Below, piece by piece: positions 11,581 to 22,582 of a stretch of DNA of 64,000 nt. Source of the stretch: Turritopsis dohrnii (Eukaryota; Cnidaria; Hydrozoa; Anthoathecata; Oceaniidae). The stretch spans positions 151,044 through 215,043 of the forward strand of contig BQMF02000608.1 in NCBI GenBank assembly GCA_027922465.2, written 5' to 3'. A program made the position numbers and the translations under genes. Numbering within the stretch: position 1 is the first letter of the stretch; each line of letters starts with the position of its first letter. The notes beneath the pieces are model-generated. The model searched no databases. It was not told the DNA's origin and was given only the letters and a program-made list of their open reading frames with translations.

Positions 11581-14500
11581 TCATAATATAGAACACTGTG
11601 AAAGCTTCAACCTTCTCGCCGTATTATCCATACTCAATTTTGTACTTAATGTGTCCGGATGACTATGTCCAAGAACGTTCTCTTGAATCTCCAGGACCTC
11701 TTTATATAATGTCATTGCTTCATTCAACTTCCCCTCACTCTTTAATACACAAGCGATGTTATGTTTCGTGGATAAAGTATCCGGATGACTATGTCCAAGA
11801 ACGTTCTCTTCGATCTCCAGGACCTCTTTATATAACAACATTGCTTCATTCAGCTTCCCTTCAATCTTCAGTACACCAGCGATGTTGTTTTTCGTGGATA
11901 AAGTATCCGGATGACTATTTCCAAGAACTTTCTCTTGAATCTCCAGGACCTCTTTATATAACGACATTGCTTCATTCACCTTCCCTTCACTCTTTAATAC
12001 ACGAGCAATGCTTAGCTTCGTGGATAAAGTATCCGGATGACTATGTCCAAGAACGTTCTCCTCAATCTCCAGGACATTTTTATACAACAATATTGCTTCA
12101 TTGTGATTTCCTTCTCTCTCTGACACACCAGCCAAGTTATATTTCGTGGATAAAGTACCCAGGTGAGTTAAACCAAGAAAGTTCTCTTTGATTTCCAGGA
12201 CCTCTTTATATAACGACATTGCCTCATTCAGCTTCCCTTCACTCTCTAATACACCAGCGATGTTATGTTTCGTGGCTAAAGTAACCGGATGACTATGTCC
12301 AAGAACGTTCTCTTCGATCTCCAGGACCTCTTTATATAACGACATTGCCTCATTCAGCTTCCCTTCACTCTCTAATACACCAGCGATGTTATGTTTCGTG
12401 GATAAAGTATCCGGATGACTATGTCCAAGAACGTTCCCTTGAATCTCCAGGACCTCTATGTATAACATCATTGCTTCATTCAACTTTCCCTCACTCTTTA
12501 ATACACGAGCAATGCTTAGCTTGGTGGATAAAGTATCCGGATGACTATGTCCAAGAACATTCTCCTCAATCTCCAGGACATTTTTATACAACAATATTGC
12601 TTCATTGTGATTTCCTTCTCTCTCTGACACACCAGCCAAGTTATATTTCGTGGATAATGTACCCAGGTGAGTTAGACCAAGAACGTTCTCTTTGATCTCC
12701 AGGACCTCTTTATATAATGACATTGCTTCATTCAGCTTCCCTTCACTCTCTAATACAGCAGCCATGTTATGTTTCGTGGATAAAGTACCCGGGTGAGTTA
12801 AACCAAGAGCGTTCTCTTGAATCTCCAGGACCTCTTTATATAATGACATTGCTTCATTCAGCTTCCCTTCACTCTTCAATACACCAGCGATGTTATGTTT
12901 CGCGGATAAAGTATGCGGATGACTATGTCCAAGTACGTTCTTTGCAATCTCCAGGACCTCTTTATATAACGTCATTGCTTCATTCAACTTCCCTTTACTC
13001 TTTAATACACAAGCGATGTTATGTTTCGTGGATAAAGTATCCGGATGACTATGTCCAAGAACGTTCTCTTCAATCTCCATGACCTCTTTATATAGCGCCA
13101 TTGCTTCATTCAGCTTCCCCACACTCTTCAATACACAAGCGATGTTATGTTTCGTGGATAAAGTATCCGGATGACTATGTCCAAGAACGTTCTCTTCGAT
13201 CTCCAGGACCTCTTTATATAGTGCCTTTGCTTCATTCAGCTTCCCTTCACTCTTCAATACACCGGCGATGTTGTTTTTCGTGGATAAAGTAGCCGGATGA
13301 CTATTTCCAAGAACTTTCTCTTTAATCTCCAGGACCTCTTTATATAACGACATTGCTTCATTCAGCTTCCCTTTACTCTCTAATACACCAGCGATGTTAT
13401 TTTTCGTGGCCAAACTAGCCGGGTGACTATTTCCAAGAACGTTCTCTTGAATCTCCAGGGCCTCTTCATATAACGACATTGCTTCATTCAGCTTCCCCCC
13501 ACTCTCTAATACACCAGCGATGCTATTTTTCGTGGCCAAAGTAGCCGGATGACTATGACCAAGTACGTTCTCTTGAATTCCCAGGACCTCTTTATATAAC
13601 GACATTGCTTCATTCAGCTTCCCTTCACTCTTCAATACACCAGCGATGTTATGTTTCGTGGATAAGGTATCTGGATGATTATGTCCAAGAATATTGGTTT
13701 GTGTTTTGTAAACATCTTCAAAATTCAATTTAGCTTCTCCACGAAAACCATTATTCCACTGTGCTTTTGCTAGCTCCCCTTTCACTTTGATTGTTATGGG
13801 ATGTGACTTCATTTTTAATATCATGACTTGATTGCTGATTGCTTCTAGAACGATCAAAGCTTCAGATACGTTTCCCGTTAATCGCAATATCTGTGAATAC
13901 TCGATTTTGATGTTTGTAGTCACCGGATTTTCTGCACCACAGTAGGTTATTGTATTTTCGTATAATTTTTGAATTTTTTCTAATGCTGATTTGTAGTTAC
14001 CCTGGGATATATTTACTCTTATGAGACAAAGTTGTAACTCTCTGATATTACTCTGCAAATCCATAGTTTCTAATATTGAATCTACTTTTCTTATTGCGCC
14101 AGTGGATAATGCATGTCGAATTTTTAAAATTTTGAGTTTTAATTGACGGGAGCTGGAAAGATCGACGCAGTCAAAAATAGGATTGTTAAAAATATCATTG
14201 AGTTTAGCAAGGTTTTGCTGACTGTCCAATAAGGAAATACCATATAAATTTAGTAACTTGGCTTGGATATCTTCCTCCATTTTTTTCGTATCATCTTGAT
14301 TAGTAAGTGTTTCGAGAATCTGGTGGCAGTCCTTGTAGTTCCCATTTTTGTGGAAAGATTTTGCTATCAAATAGTCCAAATGAACCAATTCTTTGGATGA
14401 GAATGCTACAATTCTTTTAAATCCACGCAATAGGTCAACCGCACTTCTGTACTGACCACGATTGAATAACGCCAACACTGAGTTTTTCACTACACTTAAG

Positions 14501-16128
14501 ATCTCGTCGTCGGTTTTTATCGCTATAGAATTTGTTGTGAAGCATTGGTAAATATGATTAAGCCAGAAATCTCCAAAGTTGAAATGTTTCCTGTTTTGAC
14601 TTTCTGTCACGAATTGTTTGCAAATGTTTAACACATCTCTCGTCGCTTTTTCCTTCTCTTCTGTTGACATCAGGTTAGTTATATTCATTTGCAGCAATGA
14701 ATGAATTGACATCAGATTATCTTCATCGGTTTGTATCAATGAATATGATGTCAAAGTGGATAATGCGTCCAGTAATGGCTTTGTTCCAACATCAGGTAGC
14801 TTTTTTAGAAAATCCCTATGAACCGATTTCCCGTCTATTAGTGCCATCATGTTAATTATGCGAACAGCCGTTTTATCTGCTCTTATTTCATTGAGAGCCA
14901 TCATAGAAGATGTATATATGGACTTGTTTGTATTAATGTCAAAGTTGGAGCTTTCCTTCAACATTTCGTTACGATATTCGTTAAAGAGATTTAGGTACTC
15001 AGCTGTAGAGCATTTTGTGATTTTGATGTAGGACAGTGCAATCTGGATACCCAATGGCAGATTTTCGGTGAGTTCAGCTAACTTTTCAATGGATACTAAT
15101 TCTTCTTTTTTAAGTTCACACTGCAAGATTTGAAGAGTGGCATCTTTAGCTAGAGGAAGTACATTTAGCAATTCAAAGTTATTCCCCCAGTTTATGAACT
15201 GGCTCGTTATCAGCACATCTCCCTTGTAATCTTTCGTTTGAGGAAGAAAGTTTTGTATTTCTGCCAAGTTCTTCGCATTGTCAAAGATTATTAGATGTTT
15301 CTTGTCAGAAAGGAATTCGTATACGCGTTTGACAGTGATCTTTAAGTCGATGGTAATGCCGCTTATGTCCACGCAAGATAGGCCAATGTCTTGGGCAATG
15401 TCGAAAAAACATTTCTCAATTGTGTTTTCATTTTCGGCATTTAAGAAAATAAGGTTTCCATCATAATAAACTTTATACTTCTCAGAGTAAACACGAGCTA
15501 ACTCAGATTTCCCAACACCGGGAAATCCGAAAAGTACCACCTTACTACTGTCTCCTGTTGTGAATTTCTGATGGATCTGGATAATTTCATCATCTCTGCC
15601 TGAGAAATTATAAATTGCGTTCTTTAAGCCATACTCGATCTTTATGAGGTCATTGTAAATGGGACGGTTGAGAATTCGATCGATATCATTTTTTTGGCAA
15701 CCCAGCCCAAGTAAACAACTGGAGAATTTTTGGATATTGTCTTGGAAGTCGATTTCGTCCATGTTAAGACCACGATGGCTTTGCTCATTACGAAGTTTTC
15801 GCAGCTTGTCTATTAATTTTTCATGGTGGTTCGTAAGATTGCAGCAGTTGCGAAGAACGATAATGATCAAACTGACATCCAAATTTGAAGAATCCGTCTC
15901 CTTATTGAGTGGATACAAATGGCTCCACTGGTCAGTGCCAATTATTTTTTTCTTACGAAGATCTTTAAATTTCACTGAGAAACTGTCCAGGAACATGTAA
16001 AATTTTTTAGGATCTTTGGGGACTCTGTATGTTATATGAAGCAGTTCAAGCAAGGTCTTCAAACCGTAGTGCTTCAGTAAATCCAATCTGATATGTCTCT
16101 TTTGTTGTTCATCGAATGAGTTTTTTAT
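11581..16128 (-). CDS. HEPN-NB-ARC-TPR protein (NLR-like), main coding exon
   Basis: A single open exon encodes about 1,500 residues. Numbering from the TTG at 16086, residues about 1-130 form a DZIP3-type HEPN domain (WSHLYPL, LDVSLIIIVLRN, RNEQSH at 99-104 fitting the Rx4-6H RNase motif, LLGLG). An NB-ARC/STAND NTPase follows: P-loop GFPGVGKS 187-194, Walker B LIIFDN 265-270, DVLITSQ 290-296, LPLGI 343-347, and an MHD-like SIHSLLQ 460-466. Diverged helical repeats fill about 500-750. From about 800 to the end there are 16-17 kinesin-light-chain-type TPRs of 42 residues (KLNEAMSLYKEVLEI, LGHSHPDTLSTKHNIAGVL). Such STAND proteins act as cytosolic sensors in animal innate immunity or death signalling. 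That role is inferred. There is no in-frame ATG at the N-terminus. The frame runs back to 16128, where a CATTTTCTTTAG acceptor ends the exon, so the start codon must lie in an unseen upstream exon. No frameshift is visible. Confidence 0.85.
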   Translation of the reverse strand: MKNSFDEQQKRHIRLDLLKHYGLKTLLELLHITYRVPKDPKKFYMFLDSFSVKFKDLRKKKIIGTDQWSHLYPLNKETDSSNLDVSLIIIVLRNCCNLTNHHEKLIDKLRKLRNEQSHRGLNMDEIDFQDNIQKFSSCLLGLGCQKNDIDRILNRPIYNDLIKIEYGLKNAIYNFSGRDDEIIQIHQKFTTGDSSKVVLFGFPGVGKSELARVYSEKYKVYYDGNLIFLNAENENTIEKCFFDIAQDIGLSCVDISGITIDLKITVKRVYEFLSDKKHLIIFDNAKNLAEIQNFLPQTKDYKGDVLITSQFINWGNNFELLNVLPLAKDATLQILQCELKKEELVSIEKLAELTENLPLGIQIALSYIKITKCSTAEYLNLFNEYRNEMLKESSNFDINTNKSIYTSSMMALNEIRADKTAVRIINMMALIDGKSVHRDFLKKLPDVGTKPLLDALSTLTSYSLIQTDEDNLMSIHSLLQMNITNLMSTEEKEKATRDVLNICKQFVTESQNRKHFNFGDFWLNHIYQCFTTNSIAIKTDDEILSVVKNSVLALFNRGQYRSAVDLLRGFKRIVAFSSKELVHLDYLIAKSFHKNGNYKDCHQILETLTNQDDTKKMEEDIQAKLLNLYGISLLDSQQNLAKLNDIFNNPIFDCVDLSSSRQLKLKILKIRHALSTGAIRKVDSILETMDLQSNIRELQLCLIRVNISQGNYKSALEKIQKLYENTITYCGAENPVTTNIKIEYSQILRLTGNVSEALIVLEAISNQVMILKMKSHPITIKVKGELAKAQWNNGFRGEAKLNFEDVYKTQTNILGHNHPDTLSTKHNIAGVLKSEGKLNEAMSLYKEVLGIQENVLGHSHPATLATKNSIAGVLESGGKLNEAMSLYEEALEIQENVLGNSHPASLATKNNIAGVLESKGKLNEAMSLYKEVLEIKEKVLGNSHPATLSTKNNIAGVLKSEGKLNEAKALYKEVLEIEENVLGHSHPDTLSTKHNIACVLKSVGKLNEAMALYKEVMEIEENVLGHSHPDTLSTKHNIACVLKSKGKLNEAMTLYKEVLEIAKNVLGHSHPHTLSAKHNIAGVLKSEGKLNEAMSLYKEVLEIQENALGLTHPGTLSTKHNMAAVLESEGKLNEAMSLYKEVLEIKENVLGLTHLGTLSTKYNLAGVSEREGNHNEAILLYKNVLEIEENVLGHSHPDTLSTKLSIARVLKSEGKLNEAMMLYIEVLEIQGNVLGHSHPDTLSTKHNIAGVLESEGKLNEAMSLYKEVLEIEENVLGHSHPVTLATKHNIAGVLESEGKLNEAMSLYKEVLEIKENFLGLTHLGTLSTKYNLAGVSEREGNHNEAILLYKNVLEIEENVLGHSHPDTLSTKLSIARVLKSEGKVNEAMSLYKEVLEIQEKVLGNSHPDTLSTKNNIAGVLKIEGKLNEAMLLYKEVLEIEENVLGHSHPDTLSTKHNIACVLKSEGKLNEAMTLYKEVLEIQENVLGHSHPDTLSTKLSMDNTARRLKLSQCSIL
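11640..13690 (-). repeat. 126-bp tandem repeat encoding 42-residue TPRs
   Basis: About 16 head-to-tail units of exactly 126 bp, all in frame and nearly identical at DNA level, code for the C-terminal TPRs. A higher-order duplication of 504 bp (four units) is visible: the variant pair with THLGTLSTKYNLAGVSEREG then NHNEAILLYKNVLEI occurs twice (near 12061 and 12565). Confidence 0.9.
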
Positions 16129-18880
16129 CTAAAGAAAATGTACTGAAAACTTGAAAGCTGCACGACAGCCTCGAACACATGTGAAATGTCAAGCGACTGT
16201 GACGTTTGACATATGAAATGAAATACTGTTTAATTTCATGATATCTGTTAGTAAGGATTGGTTTTTGATTGTCTTTGATAGTTATTTGCTTATATGCCTA
16301 ACCCAAAGTATTTTTAATGTTATATATATTGCTAGGTATTAAAATTACGTTTGACCGATGTTCTTTTTTTTCTTTTGTAAACCTGTATATAAATTTTATT
16401 GCATTATATTCTACTATAGTTTTATCTGAGTTACTAAAAGCAATTGTTCTGTTGAATTACATTGTTTCCTTTGATTTTATGGTGCAAAGGATAGAAAACT
16501 TTGTCAAAGATGATAATGTTTAATTATGACGAAATTGCCTTACTTATTGATGCAGTTGAGCTGTTCTGAAAAACCAAAACTATTTAGTTGTTTAAGGGGA
16601 AGTCGCATTTAGGGCTCGCAATTAGTTATTAGCTATCTCCATACCAATTTCTCTGTGACTTTTTAACTCCTCAGCAAGAAATCTAAGTGAAACCTAATCA
16701 TTGAACATATTCATTTCATAATAAGTTTAAAAAAAGCTCTTTTGTTTTATTGAATTTAATTCCACCCTGATTAGTCAGGACATCATTTTTATCTGAGTTT
16801 AACAGATTGATGGTAGTTAATGCCATTGTAATTATTTAGCGAAATGATGCATTTTTCTTGTGGTTGTCAATGTACAAAGTAACTGATAAAACATTGGGAA
16901 AACAAAGTCGCGTTTTTGCGAATCTTGATACTGATAAAAAGAATTTGAAAGGCGTATGGTAAGATCAAATTAATCTCAAATGACAAATGACAGTATCTAA
17001 TACAACAATATTAACTGCATTTTTTAAAGGTTTAGCAATCAAAATTCAATCGCTTTGCACAACTTTGCCAATGCAGTCTTTTTCATTTTTCAGCTCATGT
17101 TTTTCTATGGACTGAAAGTGAAAGTGCTGTGAAAAGGGAGGTATCAGAGTTGACGGCCGACATAAAACAAACGCAGGAAAATTCTCCTTTCATTTTGAAA
17201 TCTCCAAAAATGTACAACTAAAACGTGTTTATTATCGAAAAAAAAGAATAAGGAATAACGGAGTCATCATAGCTTGGTGAATGGGTGGCTTTTTTCGTAA
17301 GATTTGATCATAGCTTTGCTGATAAGTGCGGACGTCCAGACATTTTTTTTATATGTCTGTCGTTTAGATTTTTAGAATTTTATTTTAGAATGGCTCTTAA
17401 CTGGACAGTAACTGGAGTTTACTTTCGATATAAAAACAATATATCATCTCTGTGTTGATCTCGCTTTGATTTTTTGATCAGAATTTATAAATGAGAAGAC
17501 TTGAAATCGATATGTTTTAATTGCACTTTTAGCAACTCCTCGATGCGAAAAATCCTTGAGACTCTCAAGTTATAAAAAGACGACCGGATTGTCGAAAGAT
17601 TTCGCTTATGTTTTTAAGAATAGCGTCCCTACAAATAACACCCATTGTAAATACATACATGGAAGGTTCATGGGGTTGCGGAGGGGAATTTATAATAAAC
17701 CCGTTCTGCATAATATCCTACGTATTTCCGTACTCTTGCGTGACCTACCTGTTTTTTAGGCTACGTTACACAACTGATGTCATTTTATGTTACACAGATA
17801 GACAGATAGAATGCCGCCGAAATTCGCTAAGCGAAATCTAATAAATAACTTTCGATTAATAATTTTGATGAATTTTTGGTTAAAAATTGTTTTTCTTCAA
17901 AAATTTGATTTATTTTCAGAATACCGGCCTTACACTTCCTTTAAAATTCGATGAATTGAAAACCACACAAATGAAGCGCACACGCAAACGCAATTCTGCG
18001 TTTCTACGAAAATTTCTTATAAGTCACGAACCGCTTCTCTGTTATTGTTGGCGAACACAAAAAAGTACCTGAATGGTTGGGTATATAAACTCAACTTGTA
18101 AAGACCAATAAGACCAAAGTTTTCAAGATATCTTTTTTACTACACTTACATAAAAAAATAGTCAACATTGTACTTACTGTCGGTATTGATGTTTGGCTCG
18201 CCATTTTTCATGTGCAACCAGAGAATATAACAGTTAGTGTCGTTCGTACCTTGCGTGAACGAAAATCAAAGATAACTTGACGGAAATATAACGAAAACGC
18301 TATGTCAGTACTTATGAGCGGAATATGTAAATAATGCTGTAGGGAGATTTGAGCATGTTGAGAAGAGTCTGTACCTGATCATGCACATTTTAAACCGAAA
18401 GTCATCGTTTGCTTGAATTCAAAATGACAAAATTCATGAATTCAAAATTCAACAGCTTTCTCAAAAAAAAAAAAAAAAAAAACCCGAAAAAACTTACTTT
18501 TATTATTTAGTTTCGTTTTCGAAAAGATAAAATTCGATCGATCCTTGCTGCTAAAACGCTGTGTTGTTTATTTAGTAATTTTTGTAGGAAATGTAAAACA
18601 GTCATGCTTAGTTGTATATGACTATAGTTAAAGCTATGTTCTCACGAGAGTAGATATGGAACATTAAAATGACGAGCTTGGTAACAAACAACATTCCAAA
18701 GCAAGCAATTTTTATATCTTATGGTTGAGTGTTTCTCAATCACAAATATCCAAAATGTTTCTTCTATCGATGATGGAAAGTAACAATCCTCAATTTTCAA
18801 TCGTACAATGCGTAAAAAATGCCCTCGTGTAAGACAGCTTAATCAAAACTTAATCAAAATTATCATATGCCAAGATTTAA
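16129..18880. other. Upstream region of the NLR-like gene, gene-poor
   Basis: The missing first exon and promoter of the - strand NLR-like gene should lie here, but I cannot identify them. 16555-16800 is a diverged inverted copy of 20700-21255. A poly(A) run sits at 18463-18482. Short open frames at 17556-18072 have no recognised product. Confidence 0.4.
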
Positions 18881-19077
18881 GGGGGTTTACACGTATAGAT
18901 TCTTGAAAAAATGTTTCCTTTAAGGAGGTGTTTTTAGGCTTTAAATTTAAATTGTACATTAAAAAGTCAACGCGGTCATAAATAACAAAATGGCTTGATA
19001 CGCTGAAACTTGACTTTTTGGTGTACAATTTCAAGTTTAATCAAATGTTTTTAAAGAATCTTTACGTGTAAACCCCC
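18881..19077. mobile_element. MITE, GGGGGTTTACACGTA ends
   Basis: This is a 197-bp element with inverted ends GGGGGTTTACACGTATAGATTC (from 18881) and GAATCTTTACGTGTAAACCCCC (to 19077). The interior is itself palindromic: TTTAAATTTAAATTGTACA pairs with TGTACAATTTCAAGTTTAA. The same family is at 42509-42712 and, eroded, at 8277-8481. Confidence 0.7.
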
Positions 19078-20404
19078 AGATTTTCTTCAGCGAATGCATA
19101 ATCATTTTTTACCCTGTCTACATTACTTTGAAATCTTTTATTTTTCAGAGCATTTCATTTGTTTACCCATTAATGACCTTTCAGACTCAATAATTCAAAT
19201 TGTCGATCGAAAACGAGGCAACCAATCACGATTCCGCTGAAACAGTGTATAAAGTAAAAATATATATTATGTGAATCCATGGTGTCGTCTCGACAACATA
19301 CAATTCATCAAAACTACAAGGGAAAAATTCCTTAGTTCGGGTTAATGAGCTAAAACTAACGTAATGGCTTTTTCTATCGATTGTTTTTATAAAGAAGTTA
19401 GATCTCAAAATCTCAGTAAACAACTTCAAAAAATGATTTCACGTGGTGAATTAAATTTTTTTGATAATGACTTAAAAGTTTCCTCAATTCCATCTACCAT
19501 AGGCCAATATCGAACTCAGTGTTCCTGGCTTTTTTGAGAGACGGTGCATATATAACAAGATTCACAAATATGCGACTACATATTTTCAGGCCCGGCGGAA
19601 GCATTTTAAAAGTTGAGGCCATTGTGGTTGGGTAACGAAGAAAATTTTAAACTTTTAAGCCTTTGAAACAGCTATCAGTTTTTGGCGGAAAATAATATTT
19701 CCCAAAGTGACTATTATGTTGTTTGGTTAGATCTTATTACATAAACGAATGCTGTCAACACAATGTTTTCTATGACAACGAATTTTCGGGCGAATTATCT
19801 AAAGTCATAACTTTTTCGCAATACAAGTGAATAACCATTGTTTACCAGATTTCTACAGTGTGTTGTTAACACAAAACGATGAAAGTCAAAACATGAAACG
19901 CTATAATCTTTTAAAGATATTTGCGTCGATTTGGATTTAACAAGAATCTGTGTTATTTTGAAATCTGTCCCTTGAAATTGCCCATACATGGAAAGACGGT
20001 GTTGAGAACCACTTGCAAAGTCATTGGCTATATCAACGATGAACGTGTAAAACCATAACATGATTCAGACGTTTTTGAGTCATGTTAGTTTGGAGGTACA
20101 TTTTTGCAATGATCGTTCACTTGTAGCATTTTCTGCTGAACAATAGAATAGAAGCGTTCTGTTACCAACTTAAAGATTTCATTTTTCAATTCGGGAATAT
20201 CTTTTTTCAAACGCTTGCAACTGCGGTTTCAATAAAAAAATTGGTTTTGTAAAAGAAGAAAAAGAAAAAATATGACAAAAAAGAAACAAAAATGAATCCA
20301 TGGTTAGATTTTTTTTCCCGATTTTTCTTCCGATTCTGTTTTCAATAAATAAACAAATAAGCAAAAAGCTATCTACAATTATGTTCATCAATCAATCGAT
20401 CTAT
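19078..20404. other. Intergenic, no gene seen
   Basis: Short open frames on the - strand (19226-19429, 19795-20061, 20179-20391) lack family signatures and splice or codon evidence. I see no RNA gene. Confidence 0.4.
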
Positions 20405-20429
20405 CCCCCACACTAATCTATCCCCCCCC

Positions 20430-20510
20430 GCCCCCGCCCCCCACTCCCCACACAATCAATGTTGTTTCATCAGTTTTTTCCATCCAACATTGATTTGTGG
20501 GGGGAGGGGG
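20430..20510. repeat. C-rich/G-rich inverted repeat
   Basis: A C-rich arm with CACACAATCAATGTTG (to 20464) is mirrored by CAACATTGATTTGTGG followed by GGGGAGGGGG (20485-20510). Left of it lies CCCCCCCCGCCCCCGCCCC (about 20422-20440). The runs of five or more G/C could form quadruplex or i-motif structures, in contrast to the AT-rich neighbourhood. Confidence 0.6.
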
Positions 20511-20699
20511 ACACTATACAATGTCTGGCAGCACAAAACTAGGAGCAACTGCAGCTTTGGCCACAATTTCTCAGTGGTCGTAGTGCTTCCGCCGGCCCTG
20601 CCCCAAAGTTGCAAACATTTTTATTGTGTGAACATTGATAACTAAAGAAAAATGTACCATTTACTAATTACAACGGTATAACTAATATCAAACTGATGC

Positions 20700-21255
20700 T
20701 CAGAAAAAGCGCTATCCATACTAATCAGGGTGGATTTGAACTAAATACCACAAAAAATATCATTTTGAACTTATTATGAAATGAAGACGTTCATGGTCAA
20801 ATCATAAAATTTCTACCACAAATTTTGCCAAAGAGTTACAAAGTCACTACACCTTTTTTTATTCATAACCATAACGGATATAAGCAAAAATTCAAGCATA
20901 TACTAAGCATACCTTTGACCCTGAAAAAATTGTGTAAGCATAAACAATGGCAAAAAAAATTGGGATATGAAACCTCTTCATAGCAAAGGAAGGATCTCCT
21001 GTGATATAAAAAGTGTAAGATTGAAGACATTGCAATGGTCGTTTGCTTGGAAAGTAATAACAAGCATAAAGGTTGAAACTCAATTACGGCTATTAGGTGT
21101 AGATAGACAAAGGATGTACATAAGCATGGATTAGGGCTCCATTCTCAAACTCTTTGAGCATAACTGAGGATGAGCTTAATTTACCTGATGCTTATAGAAA
21201 AAAAGGTTTATTATTTCCCCTTAAAGAACTAAATAGTGTTTTTTGCAGAACACAT
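20700..21255. repeat. Dispersed repeat, inverted copy of 16555-16800
   Basis: Shared blocks include ACTAATCAGGGTGGATTTGA, AACTTATTATGAAATGAA and TTCCCCTTAAAGAACTAAAT, which appear as complements at 16555-16800. It is probably an old transposon without coding capacity. Confidence 0.45.
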
Positions 21256-21260
21256 CAATA

Positions 21261-21473
21261 ACCATTAAAAATTTAATTATATTTTTCCAAGACATTGTCC
21301 TTATTTTTTTCAAAACCACTTTTTCATTTTTCACAAAAATATACCATCCGAAAGAACTTCAAAATGGCTTTTCATCGATGTAAAAACTATTTTCAAATTC
21401 GGTGTACTCATTTTAAAGAAAAGCTTTAAAATTTCCTTTTCCAACATTAAGAAACACACTGTATAAGCAAATA
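21261..21473. mobile_element. Right half of a TA-targeting element
   Basis: Homologous to 26168-26367 and ends GAAACACACTG before TA (21474-21475). The matching left end (CAGTGTGTTTC) is not found upstream, so the copy is truncated. Confidence 0.5.
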
Positions 21474-21504
21474 ATTATCATAAAAGCAAACAAAAAGCAA
21501 TCTA

Positions 21505-21851
21505 CAGTGTGTCCACCAGAAAGTGTGTACCTTTTTTAAATCATAAATAACTTTATTAATTTTCAACAATACAATGCGGTTTTTATACCGTTGGAAGGAG
21601 GATTTTTTGAGCTTTCCAAAAATATAAGTTGTTATTTATAAAAATTTTTATTTTAAAGAATATTATGTATTTTTTGTTTGGATACGGTTGTTAATTTTGT
21701 AATGATCAATAAAACAGACTTTTAACGAGCAATTAGCTTCTTGTTTCGTTGAAACAACCGCAGTTGGTGGTGTTGTGCTAATTTTGTCACGAAATTTTTT
21801 CAAAAGGCACAAACTGTTTAGTTAGGTACCCACTTTCTGGTGGACACACTG
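21505..21851. mobile_element. Mariner-type MITE (CAGTGTGTCCACC ends)
   Basis: The ends CAGTGTGTCCACCAGAAAGTG (21505) and CACTTTCTGGTGGACACACTG (21851) are flanked by TA on both sides. The interior is AT-rich without an open frame. Its body is an inverted, diverged version of the right third of the larger 34914-35822 element. Confidence 0.75.
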
Positions 21852-22090
21852 TACAGCGTGTCATTAAACAAATTATCATCAAACTTTCAATGTGAATAAT
21901 TTTTATTTGTTTTTGTAAATAACTTGATTTTTATATCACTCGGTAGGAGATTTTCTTTATTTTTCAAAAATTAAAGTTTTGGAAAGTGGAAATAAACAAG
22001 GAAGAAGAATTATCAATTTTTATCAACGATTCGCACTGTTAAAAATTCCATTAACACCATACTAACGACGAAGCTTAATTACATCGCTCT

Positions 22091-22582
22091 TCTATATATT
22101 AATAGCCGATTCTCTGTCTGTTTGTTTGTTTGTAAGTCACGCAAAATGGTAGATGTGAACTGCGAAAGAAATCAGGGAGTCAGCAATGTAAGATCACACA
22201 TAAATTATTTCTCTTCTTGTGCGCGACGTCAGTGTGAAACCATTGTATTGAGACCCTAATCGAATGCGACGTTTAGGGAAAATTATCTCGATAACCAATA
22301 GGGATAACTGACGTTTTTTGGGGTCCGCGATACAGGCGATGGGGTGATGAAAAATTTGGGTCTAATTTTTTTGGGGAGGGGTCTGTGACGTCATCAAAAT
22401 CTTTTAACAATGATATCTCTGTAACGGTTGATCGTAGCGGAACGATCCCATACATTTTTTTGATCAGTTTTTCGAGTTCTACAACATTGAAACACTTTCG
22501 GTTGCCAATTCCTTAATTTTATTTTTCGTGAAGTCAACGCATGCTGAACATGGGCGGCAAACGAGGCCGCCTTGACGGCTAG
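22091..22582 (+). mobile_element. Non-autonomous Helitron-like element, copy 1
   Basis: It begins TCTATATATTAATAGCCGAT and ends with a GC hairpin (GGCGGC, 7-base loop, GCCGCC) followed 7 bases later by the terminal CTAG. TC at the 5' end and a hairpin before CTRR at the 3' end are the Helitron hallmarks. The body (492 bp) contains TGTTTGTTTG repeats and no Rep/helicase frame. The base before the 5' end is T instead of the usual A, which leaves room for a Helentron-like relative. Confidence 0.6.

Noticed and set aside
11598..13292. Several + strand open frames of 60-197 codons with repeated YPDDYVQERSLESPGPLYI-like text
   Set aside because: They are the antisense of the 126-bp TPR repeat. The periodicity and open frame follow from the coding strand.
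18843..19034. 63-codon - strand frame
   Set aside because: It lies within the palindromic MITE at 18881-19077. The frame has no conservation in the 42.5-kb copy.
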